Source: Luteolibacter sp. SL250
Lineage (GTDB): Bacteria; Verrucomicrobiota; Verrucomicrobiia; Verrucomicrobiales; Akkermansiaceae
Reading direction: 5' to 3'
Assembly: GCF_026625605.1 (NCBI RefSeq)
Contig: NZ_CP113054.1
Location: 62,001-126,000, forward strand
DNA: 64,000 nucleotides
Below, one piece after another: positions 54,488-62,165 of the stretch. The notes under the pieces are model-generated. The model saw only the letters and a program-made list of their open reading frames with translations, did not search any database and was not told the DNA's origin. A program made the position numbers and the translations under genes. How positions within the stretch are numbered: the first letter of the stretch is position 1; the number at the start of each line of letters is the position of its first letter.

Positions 54488-55699
54488 ATGATTGACCCCC
54501 CGAAAGCCCAGCGCGCCGTTCCGGAGCGCTATCTGCTGCTGCTGCTCGCGTGCGTGCAGTTCACGCACATCATGGATTTCATGGTGATCATGCCGCTGGG
54601 GCCGCAACTGATGCGGGAGCTGCACATTTCCCCGGCGGAGTTCGGCAACATCATTTCCGCCTTCGCCATCACGGCGGGCATCGTCGGGCTGGCGGTGGCC
54701 CCCTTCACCGACCGGTTCGACCGGCGGCACATGCTGCTGTTCTGCTACGCCGGGTTCACGCTGGGGACGCTGGCGTGCGGGCTTTCCCATACGCCGGAGA
54801 TGCTGATGCTTTCCCGCGCGCTGTGCGGGGCGTTCGGCGGTGTGAGCAGCGCGACCATCATGGCCATCGTCGCGGATGTGGTTCCGGCCGAACGACGGGC
54901 GCGGGGGATGGGCATCATCATGACCGCCTTTTCCGCGGCGGCGGCGCTGGGCGTGCCACTGGGGCTGAAAATGGCGCAGATCTGGAAATGGGAGGCGCCG
55001 TTCCTGGTCATCGCCGTGCTGGCCGCGGTGGTGTGGGTGATGTTGTTCCGCATCCTGCCGCCGGTCCGCAGCCACCTGCTGGCCAGCCGCAGCACGAAGC
55101 CGGGCCATGATTTCCTGCTGCTGATGCGGGATGGGAACGCCTGGATGGGGCTGGTGCTGATGATGGCCGCCGTGGCGGGCCACTTCATGATCATCCCCTA
55201 CCTGTCCCCCTACCTGGTCGGAAATGTGGGGCTGCCGGAGAAGCACCTGTTCCTAGTCTATCTGGTGGGCGGCGTGGTGACCATCTTCACCGGCCCGCTG
55301 GTGGGCAAACTGGCCGACCAACATGGGCGCTACAAGGTGTTCATCGTGATGGTGGCGTTCGCCTGCGGCATCATCTACCACCTCACCACCTCCGGTCCAT
55401 TGCCGATGTGGCATGTGCTGCTCAATTCGGCGATCTTCTTCATCTTCGCCAGCGGGCGCTTCGTCCCGGCGCAGGCGGTCATCTCACTGGCCGTCCCGTC
55501 GTCCCGGCGCGGGGCCTACATGAGCCTGGTGTCCTGCGCGCGCGACCTTTCCTCCGGGGTGACTGCCGCCATCGGCGGGGTGGTCGTGGCCACGGGGGCG
55601 GGCGGGCAGCTCCTGCACTTCAACCGGCTGGGCCTCATCGCCATCGGGATGAGCCTGTTCAGCCTGGTCATCTTCCGGTTGGTGCGCTCCGCGGAGTAA
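54488..55699 (+). CDS. MFS transporter
   Basis: A 403-residue major facilitator with twelve predicted helices. The loop after helix 2 carries FTDRFDRRHMLLF, the variant of the MFS signature, and the parallel loop in the second half is VGKLADQHGRYKVF. ATG 54488 (MIDPPKAQRAVPERYLLLLL) is chosen because the upstream frame runs through the end of the DMT gene. Drug or sugar efflux by family; substrate cannot be said. Confidence 0.9.
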   Translation: MIDPPKAQRAVPERYLLLLLACVQFTHIMDFMVIMPLGPQLMRELHISPAEFGNIISAFAITAGIVGLAVAPFTDRFDRRHMLLFCYAGFTLGTLACGLSHTPEMLMLSRALCGAFGGVSSATIMAIVADVVPAERRARGMGIIMTAFSAAAALGVPLGLKMAQIWKWEAPFLVIAVLAAVVWVMLFRILPPVRSHLLASRSTKPGHDFLLLMRDGNAWMGLVLMMAAVAGHFMIIPYLSPYLVGNVGLPEKHLFLVYLVGGVVTIFTGPLVGKLADQHGRYKVFIVMVAFACGIIYHLTTSGPLPMWHVLLNSAIFFIFASGRFVPAQAVISLAVPSSRRGAYMSLVSCARDLSSGVTAAIGGVVVATGAGGQLLHFNRLGLIAIGMSLFSLVIFRLVRSAE

Positions 55700-55738
55700 C
55701 CGGTTTGCGCATCCTGCGATCACGGCGAAGCTCCCGCC

Positions 55739-56227
55739 ATGAATCCGCCTCCCATCGACCCCCGCACCACCATCGGCCACGTCCACCTGAAGGTGGCGGA
55801 CATCGGGCGGTCGCTCGCCTTCTACTGCGGCATCCTGGGCTTCCAGGTGACGCAACGCCATGGAAAGGGCGCGGCCTTCATCGCGGCGGGCGGCTACCAC
55901 CACCACATCGGCCTGAACACGTGGCAGAGCCTGAACGGCCAGCCGCCGCCGCCGCGGGCGACCGGGCTGTTCCACCTGGCTGTCCTCTACCCGGACCGGC
56001 CGTCGCTGGCGGACGCCCTGCGCCGGTTGGTGAATGCGGGTGTCCAGATCGACGGAGCCAGCGACCACGGGGTGAGCGAAGCCATCTACCTGCGGGATCC
56101 CGACGAAAACGGGGTGGAACTCTACCGCGACCGCCCGCGCGGTGAGTGGCCATTCACCCCCGACGGGGAACTGGCGATGGACAACCGCCCGCTCGATCTC
56201 CGGGCACTGCTGGCTGAGGCACGGTAA
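55739..56227 (+). CDS. VOC family protein (glyoxalase/extradiol-dioxygenase-like)
   Basis: A 162-residue protein. TIGHVHLKVADIGRSLAFYC (about 11-30) is the first VOC strand with a metal-type histidine, GGYHHHIGLNTW holds a second, and RDPDENGVELYRDRPRGEW carries the acidic ligand near residue 125. Residues GLFHLAVLYPDRPSLADALR begin the second beta-alpha-beta-beta-beta unit. This layout matches catechol-2,3-dioxygenase-like members of the family. Substrate unknown. The 190 bases after the stop show a GTGCA-TGCAC stem but no gene. Confidence 0.88.
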   Translation: MNPPPIDPRTTIGHVHLKVADIGRSLAFYCGILGFQVTQRHGKGAAFIAAGGYHHHIGLNTWQSLNGQPPPPRATGLFHLAVLYPDRPSLADALRRLVNAGVQIDGASDHGVSEAIYLRDPDENGVELYRDRPRGEWPFTPDGELAMDNRPLDLRALLAEAR

Positions 56228-56417
56228 GAGCAAGAGCCGTGCAAAATGCACAGGATGATATTTGCAACACGTCAAAAAATCACACTTCATGGTGAGGAAA
56301 TCGGGAGACACGGAATGACTCATCACTGATTATGATGATGTTACAAAAAGTGGCATTCCATCTGCAAAAGGAAGAGGAACATTTCCGGCCCAGCCGGCAG
56401 TCCATCAAAGAACCACC

Positions 56418-56885
56418 ATGAAAACCTCCACAACCATCCTCTCCGTCATCGCGCTGGGAGCCGCCGCTCTGCTCACTTCCTGCGTCGATCCCTATTACAC
56501 CGGCGGGACCACCACCACGGTGACGACCTATCGTCCCGGCTACGTCGTGGACACCCTGCCCGGCGGATACCGCACCGAAGTCATCGGCGGCGTGAGCTAC
56601 TACCGCCACAACGACATCTACTACCGCTCCCAAGGCCGCCGCTATGTCGTGGTGGAACGCCCGGGCGGATATGATCGTTATGACCGCAGGGATCGTTACG
56701 ATCGTGACCGTCATGACCATGACCGCTACCACCGTGGCCCGCATGGCCGTGAAACCACCGTCATCCGCACCCTGCCCAGCGGTGCCCGCGTGGTGACCCA
56801 CCGCGGTGAACGCTACTACGAATCCCGCGGCACCTACTACCGTCCGGCCAGTGGCGGCTACATCATCGTCGGCAGCCCGTTCTGA
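56418..56885 (+). CDS. DUF6515-type small lipoprotein with Y/R/D repeats
   Basis: A 155-residue lipoprotein: signal MKTSTTILSVIALGAAALLT then a lipobox L-L-T-S-C (Cys22), followed by tyrosine-rich modules (VDTLPGGYRTEVIGGVSYYR, RHNDIYYRSQGRRYVVV) and a later matching pair (TLPSGARVVTHRGERYYES, RGTYYRPASGGYIIVGSPF). Between them is a charged run (YDRYDRRDRYDRDRHDHDRY) of low complexity. The repeated YY...R modules resemble DUF6515 lipoproteins that follow a GYR/VxxxxYY pattern. Envelope location; function unknown. A terminator follows. Confidence 0.75.
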   Translation: MKTSTTILSVIALGAAALLTSCVDPYYTGGTTTTVTTYRPGYVVDTLPGGYRTEVIGGVSYYRHNDIYYRSQGRRYVVVERPGGYDRYDRRDRYDRDRHDHDRYHRGPHGRETTVIRTLPSGARVVTHRGERYYESRGTYYRPASGGYIIVGSPF

Positions 56886-56907
56886 ACCGACGCCCGGAAT
56901 CTCACCC

Positions 56908-56942
56908 GGCGGCCCGTCATTCCGACGGGCCGCCGTCTTTTA
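56908..56942 (+). terminator. Rho-independent terminator after the DUF6515-type gene
   Basis: GGCGGCCCGTC (56908-56918) pairs perfectly with GACGGGCCGCC (56924-56934) across ATTCC, followed by GTCTTTTAT. It is 22 bases after the stop. Confidence 0.9.
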
Positions 56943-56988
56943 TTGCTGAAACTATCATCCCCCGATCTCCGTAAATTCTCCTCCATTC

Positions 56989-57636
56989 ATGAAACTCACG
57001 CTCCTCAGCACCTCCCTCGCCACCCTCCTGCTCGCAGGTTCCTCCTTCGCCGCGGAAGCGGTTTCCCTGTTCGACGGCAAGACCCTCGACGGCTGGAAAC
57101 AGAACAACGGCACCGCCAAGTATGAAGTCGTCGACGGCACCATCGTCGGCACCACGGCGGAAGGCAGCCCGAATTCCTTCCTCTCCACCGAGAAGCACTA
57201 CGGTGACTTCGAACTGGAGTTCGACGTGAAGGTGGATGACAAGCTCAACTCCGGCGTGATGCTCCGCTCCCAGACGAAGGATGGGAAGCCGGACGGACGG
57301 GTGAACGGCCCGCAGGTCGAGATCGAGGCAAGCGGCGAGAAAGGTGCGGAAGCCGGCTACATCTACGGTGAGGCCATCGGCGGCTGGATGACGCAGAAGG
57401 AAAAACTGGTCCCGCACAAGAAGTTCAAGGACGGCGCGTGGAACCACTACAAGATCATCGCCAAGGGCCCGCGCATCCAGGTCTTCATCAACGGCGAGGC
57501 CATCGAGGACCTCACGGATGACAAGGTTTTCGCGAGCCATCCGAAAGGCTTCATCAGCCTCCAGGTCCACAGCATCAAGAAGGGCACCGGCCCTTACAAA
57601 GTGGCGTTCAAGAACATCACGATCAAGGAACTGTGA
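56989..57636 (+). CDS. DUF1080 (3-keto-disaccharide hydrolase-like) secreted protein
   Basis: A 215-residue protein with a signal peptide (MKLTLLSTSLATLLLAGSSF, cut near FAAE) and a beta-sandwich of the DUF1080/PF06439 family: SLFDGKTLDGWKQNNG, YGDFELEFDVKVDDKLNSGV, RVNGPQVEIEASG, FKDGAWNHYKIIAKGPRIQV and GFISLQVHSIKKGTG. DUF1080 proteins are lectin-like or glycoside hydrolase-like and abundant in this phylum. Convergent with the isomerase gene, which may handle the same sugars; the two are separated by an inverted-repeat element. Confidence 0.92.
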   Translation: MKLTLLSTSLATLLLAGSSFAAEAVSLFDGKTLDGWKQNNGTAKYEVVDGTIVGTTAEGSPNSFLSTEKHYGDFELEFDVKVDDKLNSGVMLRSQTKDGKPDGRVNGPQVEIEASGEKGAEAGYIYGEAIGGWMTQKEKLVPHKKFKDGAWNHYKIIAKGPRIQVFINGEAIEDLTDDKVFASHPKGFISLQVHSIKKGTGPYKVAFKNITIKEL

Positions 57637-57641
57637 ATGAG

Positions 57642-57829
57642 TGAGGAGGGAGGACATTGCGGCTTTGCCGCTATGTCCGCTCCGCTCCCATTCCTGTTCT
57701 CCGGCGGCATTGGGAATACCAAGCAAAGGCAGTTTCCCACACACCCTCCCTTCGCACTCGCGTTGGGAGATGGTGGATCGATGGGATTTTGCCAATGCCG
57801 TCGGAGGACAGGAGTGTCCTCCCTCCTTA
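57642..57829. repeat. REPIN-like paired inverted repeat, family 1, copy B
   Basis: Long arm at left (TGAGGAGGGAGGACATTGCG, inner stem GCGGC-ttt-GCCGC, then TGTCCGCTCCGCTCCCATTC) and short arm at right, which on the minus strand reads TAAGGAGGGAGGACACTC and folds GGAGGACA-CTCC-TGTCCTCC. In copy A the same stem is GGTGGACA/TGTCCACC, so the pair has changed together. It lies between convergent genes, five bases from each stop. Confidence 0.85.
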
Positions 57830-57834
57830 CTGGC

Positions 57835-58710
57835 TCAGAGCGTCTTCAGATAGGAGATGCTCTGCTTGATGCTGGCGAGGGCGTCCGGAGACTGGTCCTG
57901 CTCGACGTGGCAGTGCTTGATGCCGGCCTTTTCCGCAGCGACCAGGATCGGCTCGGTTTTGATGATGCCGTTGCCGAGTTCCTTGAACGCGTCCTTCGGC
58001 ACGCTGCCGAATTCCGGGGTCTTGATGCCTTCCTTGAGATCCTTGAGGTGGAGCTGCTCCACGCGTCCGGCGAGCTTGGCGATGAGGTCGGTCGGCTCGA
58101 TGCCGCCGAGCTTCACCCAGAAGAGGTCCAGCTCGAACTTCATGTCTTTGGAGAACTCCTCGGTGAAGATGTCGAAGCCGCTCTTGCCACCTTCGAGCGG
58201 CAGGAACTCGAAGTTGTGGTTGTGGTAGCAGAGCTGGATGCCCGCTTCCTTGGCCTTGGCGGCGGCCTTGTTGAGGTTGCCCGCCACGCGCTTGTAGTCG
58301 TCCAGCGTCTTGCGGTCGGCGTCATGGAGGTAGGGTACGACGAGGTGGGAAAGGCCGAGGCCCTTCGCCTTTTCGACGATCTTGAGGAAGTCGGAGAAGC
58401 TGTCGTCCTTCGGCTTGGTGGCGGACTCCCACTGGAAGTGGGTGGAGTTGATCTTCAGGCCGACATCCTGCGACCCCTTGATGAGGGCGTCCGCGTCCGG
58501 GAAGCCGAATGGCTCCACCTGCTTGTAGCCCGCGTAGGCGACGGCCTTCAGGGTGGCGGCGGTGTCCGCCTTCAGCTCGTTGCGGAGCGTGTAGAGCTGG
58601 ATGCCGATGTTGTCCCGGAACGCCGCGCCACCTTCCAGGGCGAAGAGTCTCTGGGTTTGCAGGGCGAGGGTGGCGGCGAGGCCGGTGTAGAGGAAGTTGC
58701 GGCGGTTCAT
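57835..58710 (-). CDS. Sugar phosphate isomerase/epimerase, Tat-exported
   Basis: A 291-residue xylose-isomerase-like TIM barrel. The N-terminus NRRNFLYTGLAATLALQTQR is a Tat signal. Family landmarks: DNIGIQLYTLRNELKADTAA, YAGYKQVEPFGFPDAD, CYHNHNFEFLPLEGGKSGFD with HxH metal-type residues, ELDLFWVKLGGIEP and QLHLKDLKEG. ATG 58710 is listed; an upstream in-frame ATG adds 12 residues. Secreted relatives occur beside Gfo/Idh and DUF1080 genes in Verrucomicrobia. Substrate unknown. Confidence 0.9.
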   Translation of the reverse strand: MNRRNFLYTGLAATLALQTQRLFALEGGAAFRDNIGIQLYTLRNELKADTAATLKAVAYAGYKQVEPFGFPDADALIKGSQDVGLKINSTHFQWESATKPKDDSFSDFLKIVEKAKGLGLSHLVVPYLHDADRKTLDDYKRVAGNLNKAAAKAKEAGIQLCYHNHNFEFLPLEGGKSGFDIFTEEFSKDMKFELDLFWVKLGGIEPTDLIAKLAGRVEQLHLKDLKEGIKTPEFGSVPKDAFKELGNGIIKTEPILVAAEKAGIKHCHVEQDQSPDALASIKQSISYLKTL

Positions 58711-58823
58711 CGGGAAAACGATGCGCCGGTCCCCCATCCCGCGCAAGTGATCAGCTCAAAGAAATGCGCGGAGGGTATTTCCGCCCCCCGCGCCATGGGA
58801 TTCACAGGATCATCCGTGGCCGA

Positions 58824-59408
58824 TCAATCATCATGGTCGAGGTTGGCGAATCCTTCCAGGGACTTCGGCACCATCACCTTGTCGATGGAGTGGAACACGC
58901 CGTTGCTGGCGACCACGTCACTGCTGACGATCTTGGCTTCGTCGATCTCGGCGGTCTTGCCGTCCACGTCGAGCTTCGCCTTGTCGCCGCTCATGGTCTT
59001 GATCTCACCATCCTTGAAGGCGGAGGCGAGGACCTGGCCGGGAAGGACGTGGTAGGTCACGAGCTGGCGCAGCTTCTCTTTGTTTTCAGGGAGCAGGAGT
59101 TTCTCCATGGCTCCGCTGGGGAGCTTCGTGAAAGCTTCATCCGTCGGTGCGAACACGGTGAACGGACCGGAGCCGCTGAGGGTTTCCTCCAGTTCGGCGG
59201 CCTTCACGAGTTTCGCAAGGACGGAGAAGGTGGTTCCGTCAGCGATGACGGAGGCAACCGTGCCGGGCTTCACGGCTTCAGGCGCGGCTTTCTCTTCCTT
59301 GGCGGCGGCACCAGCTTTGTCCGTTTTGGCTTCATTCTGGGCGAAAGCCGCCGGCGTGGCGGACAGCGCGAGGATCAACATCAATTTGGGGATCGTGGTC
59401 GTTTTCAT
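58824..59408 (-). CDS. Fasciclin (FAS1) domain protein
   Basis: A 194-residue exported protein: signal MKTTTIPKLMLILALSATPA, an alanine/lysine-rich linker (about 25-48), then one FAS1 domain: TVASVIADGTTFSVLAKLVK, GPFTVFAPTDEAFTKLPSG, LRQLVTYHVLPGQVLASAF, and the terminal SNGVFHSIDKVMVPKSLE. FAS1 proteins mediate adhesion. Length and motifs are complete. The 195 bases before it (59409-59603) contain small stems (CTGGC-CGT-GCCAG and GCCATC-GAT-GATGGC) that may end the gene upstream, but no gene. Confidence 0.92.
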   Translation of the reverse strand: MKTTTIPKLMLILALSATPAAFAQNEAKTDKAGAAAKEEKAAPEAVKPGTVASVIADGTTFSVLAKLVKAAELEETLSGSGPFTVFAPTDEAFTKLPSGAMEKLLLPENKEKLRQLVTYHVLPGQVLASAFKDGEIKTMSGDKAKLDVDGKTAEIDEAKIVSSDVVASNGVFHSIDKVMVPKSLEGFANLDHDD

Positions 59409-59603
59409 CGGTTTTGAGATGGGTGGTTGAAGGAGCCGCCGCAGTGGGCGTCCCTGTCATTTCCCATCGCACTGGCCGTGCCAGCGGATCCCCTGATGAG
59501 CTAACCCTCTGATATCAAGCCATCGATGATGGCATCCACGGAAACACAGGCATCATCCGCACCGGTGCAGTTCCGCCCCGGATGGTGCAGGATGCGCGGC
59601 GGA

Positions 59604-60410
59604 TCACTGCAACAGCTCGATGCGGTCGCAGAGTTTCATACGGGTGGCCTCCCCCGCTTCCGGGATGTCCTGCATCTTTTCCGTCCAGTGGACGCGGATC
59701 TTCCTACCTTTCGCGGCGTCCCCATCCTTGAGGAGCTGCTCGAGCGGCGCGTCCGGCTTCAGGACGAAATAGGTCTCGATGCTGCCGTCGGCCTGCTTCA
59801 GGTCGAGGTGGAGGTAGTCGCCCTGCTCCGTCCCTGCGAAGGTTCCATCCGAATAGCCCGCACCGAACACCGTCCCGACGGGAGCTTTCGGACCGTCCTC
59901 CTCACCCATCACCCCGGCATAGGCGGTGGATCCCTCGATCCGCTCGATGAGGTCGTCCGACATGGCGGTCAGTGCGGTTTCCATGCCGGCGAAGTTCTTG
60001 TCCTCCTTCGCCACCGGCTTCTTGTCCGGGCCGACATAGAGAATGAGCGCGCCATCGTTGAAATCGAACTTTTCCTCCACGGTGGAGGCGGGCTTTCCGT
60101 CCTTCGCTTCGTCCGCTAGGGTGGCATGGGCGTGCTTCAACTCCCCCTCCGCATTGTAGTAGAAATCCCTGGTGAGGACGCCGCCATCGCCGGTCTGGCT
60201 GGCCTTGATCCTGCGGAGCACTCCGTCGGAAAGCCATGCCTTCACCTGGAACTCCGCGCCGTCCTTGGGCTCATACACATGCTCGAGCGACTTGTATCCG
60301 CCGAGGTTGCGGGAAACCTCCGCCACCACTTTGGCGGATTCACCTTCCTGTGCGGAAGCGACGATGAGCGAACCGAGGAACAGACCGAGGAAAGCGGCTG
60401 GCAGTTTCAT
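59604..60410 (-). CDS. Uncharacterised secreted protein
   Basis: A 268-residue protein with a signal peptide (MKLPAAFLGLFLGSLIVASA). No domain recognised. The mature part has a beta-rich, acidic look with EVSRNLGGYKSLEHVYEP, AWLSDGVLRRIKASQTGDGG and a late YLHLDLKQADGSIETYFVLK. ATG 60410 is chosen over an upstream one because the signal peptide begins there. It lies between the fasciclin gene and the inverted-repeat element before the esterase gene, all on the minus strand. Confidence 0.7.
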   Translation of the reverse strand: MKLPAAFLGLFLGSLIVASAQEGESAKVVAEVSRNLGGYKSLEHVYEPKDGAEFQVKAWLSDGVLRRIKASQTGDGGVLTRDFYYNAEGELKHAHATLADEAKDGKPASTVEEKFDFNDGALILYVGPDKKPVAKEDKNFAGMETALTAMSDDLIERIEGSTAYAGVMGEEDGPKAPVGTVFGAGYSDGTFAGTEQGDYLHLDLKQADGSIETYFVLKPDAPLEQLLKDGDAAKGRKIRVHWTEKMQDIPEAGEATRMKLCDRIELLQ

Positions 60411-60421
60411 GATGGGAAGCC

Positions 60422-60591
60422 TAAGGAGGGTGGACATTGCGGGCAAGCCGCTATGTCCGCTTCGCTCCCGTTCTTGTCCACCAGGGGTATGGGGAAGTCA
60501 ACGGGTGTTCGCCGGAAGGGAAGGAAGATCTTTGTCCTCTCTTCCTTTGTTTGCCGTTGCAGCCGGAGGACAGGAGTGTCCTCCCTCCTTA
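60422..60591. repeat. REPIN-like paired inverted repeat, family 1, copy C
   Basis: Long arm at left (TAAGGAGGGTGGACATTGCG, inner GCGGGC/GCCGC stem, outer GGTGGACA...TGTCCACC) and short arm at right, on the minus strand TAAGGAGGGAGGACACTC with GGAGGACA-CTCC-TGTCCTCC. It begins 11 bases upstream of a minus-strand start codon and ends one base before a minus-strand stop codon, unlike copies A and B which lie between convergent genes. About 95 bases in the middle hold no gene. Confidence 0.83.
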
Positions 60592-60592
60592 C

Positions 60593-62158
60593 TTACTTCG
60601 CGACGGTGTGTTCCACGTCCGGCAGTGGTGGCAGCGAGCGCTGCGGCAGCCAGCCGAGTTCCTGGTAGAAGCGGCTGGAGTGGATAAGGTAGCTCTGGAA
60701 ATGGGGGTCCGTCTTGCTGCGCTCGAACAGCTTGTGCTCCTTGCCGGCGTAAGTGAGCAGCTCCACGGAGACGCCGGCCTTTTTCATGCGCCCGAGGAAG
60801 GCGGTGTTGCTGGCCGGTGGTGAGACCGGGTCCAGCTTGCCGACGAGGATGAGGGTCTTCGGGAACGTGGCGTCCGCCATGGTGGCGGGGGAGAATTTCA
60901 GCGGATCCATGCCCGCCTTCTTGCAACTGCCGATGCCGCCGCCCCAGCCGCCGCTGAGGTCGAAGGCGGGGTAGAGCAGCACCAGCGCGTCCGCCTTCGG
61001 TGAGACCTTCAGATCATCCTGCGGGTCGTCATAGCCGGGGATGGTGTTGAGGGCGGCGGCGAGGTGTCCACCGGCGGACCCCCCACCGGCGGCGATTCGC
61101 TGCGGATCCATGCCGAACTCCGCCGCGTGGGCACGGAAGAAGCGCATGGCGGACTTCGCGTCGGCCAGACACTCGCCGGGAGACTTCGCGACGGAGTACT
61201 TGCCCTTCTTGCCCTGGCCCAGCAGGCGGTAGCGGATGGTGGCGCAGACCATGCCCTGGCGGGAAAGATAGAGGCTTTCAAAGGCATGCACGGATGGATC
61301 CCCGCCGACCCAGCCGCCACCGTGGATGAAGAGGACGCCGGGGCTGGGTTTGCCATCGACGGCGGGTTTCTCCGGCAGGAAGACGTGCATCTCCAGATCC
61401 AGGCCATCGACGCTCTTGTAGGTGAGCACTTTGCTCGCTTTTGCCAGGGCTTCCTGCTGGGTTTCCGGCAGAGCGGCGATCTCCGCGGGAACCGGCACGG
61501 TGGTGGCCCCGGAGGCGGGTGCCTTTGCGAGCAGTGGCTTCAGCGCGTCGAAGAACTTCGTGCCCATCTTCTCCGCTCCGGAGGCGTTGGGGTGGACCAT
61601 GTCCTGGATGGTGTCCGTCTTCCAGTCGAAGCCGGTTTCCTGATCGACCACGGTGACCTTGAGCTTCTCACCGAGCTTCGTGATCTCCCGGTTCAGTTCC
61701 GGGATGTATCCGTACTTCGGCAGCTTGCCGCTGGGGATGACCTTGGCCAGCAGGACGATGACCTGCGGATTGTCCTTGCGGGCGAGCGCGATCATTTCCT
61801 CCGCCGTGCGGATGATCCCCGGGATGGGCTTTTCCTCGATGAAGTGGTTGTGGCCGGAGTGGATGATGACGACGTCCGCCGGGTGCGCGGCGTGGAATTT
61901 CCCGTACTCCACGGCCACCTGCTCGATGCTCTTTCCACCGTAGCCGCCGTGGGCCAGCCCGGCCTTGTCCTTTTTCGGCCCTACGAAGACGACGGGGATG
62001 CCCGCCTTGTCCAGCTTCTCCGCCAACACATGGCGATAGACCTTGAAGGTGCTGCCGCCCTCCGTGATGGAGTCCCCCAGACAGAGGATACGGGTCTGGG
62101 AGAACGCCTGCGAGGCGAGAGAAAGGACGACAAGGGCGAGGAGGCGGATGGATCTCAT
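60593..62158 (-). CDS. SGNH hydrolase fused to BD-FAE-type alpha/beta esterase, secreted
   Basis: A 521-residue exported protein with two esterase domains. Signal MRSIRLLALVVLSLASQAFS; SGNH domain about 22-215 with nucleophile Ser30 in LCLGDSITEGG, oxyanion residues in GGYGGKSIEQVA and HSGHNHF, and catalytic DxxH in DMVHPNASG. From about 245 an alpha/beta-hydrolase esterase: FIHGGGWVGGDPSVHAF and nucleophile GGGSAGGHLAAALN, with acid and base in later GKLDPVSPP and GKEHKLFER. Such fusions deacylate plant or algal polysaccharides. ATG at 62158 lies seven bases after the upstream FAD-protein gene. Confidence 0.88.
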   Translation of the reverse strand: MRSIRLLALVVLSLASQAFSQTRILCLGDSITEGGSTFKVYRHVLAEKLDKAGIPVVFVGPKKDKAGLAHGGYGGKSIEQVAVEYGKFHAAHPADVVIIHSGHNHFIEEKPIPGIIRTAEEMIALARKDNPQVIVLLAKVIPSGKLPKYGYIPELNREITKLGEKLKVTVVDQETGFDWKTDTIQDMVHPNASGAEKMGTKFFDALKPLLAKAPASGATTVPVPAEIAALPETQQEALAKASKVLTYKSVDGLDLEMHVFLPEKPAVDGKPSPGVLFIHGGGWVGGDPSVHAFESLYLSRQGMVCATIRYRLLGQGKKGKYSVAKSPGECLADAKSAMRFFRAHAAEFGMDPQRIAAGGGSAGGHLAAALNTIPGYDDPQDDLKVSPKADALVLLYPAFDLSGGWGGGIGSCKKAGMDPLKFSPATMADATFPKTLILVGKLDPVSPPASNTAFLGRMKKAGVSVELLTYAGKEHKLFERSKTDPHFQSYLIHSSRFYQELGWLPQRSLPPLPDVEHTVAK

Positions 62159-62165
62159 GGGAAAG

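Noticed and set aside
56690-56740. Tandem-like GATCGTTATGACC repeats, considered as a repeat array
   Set aside because: They encode the YDRYDRRDRYDRD run of a lipoprotein in frame; no spacers, so neither a CRISPR nor a noncoding repeat.
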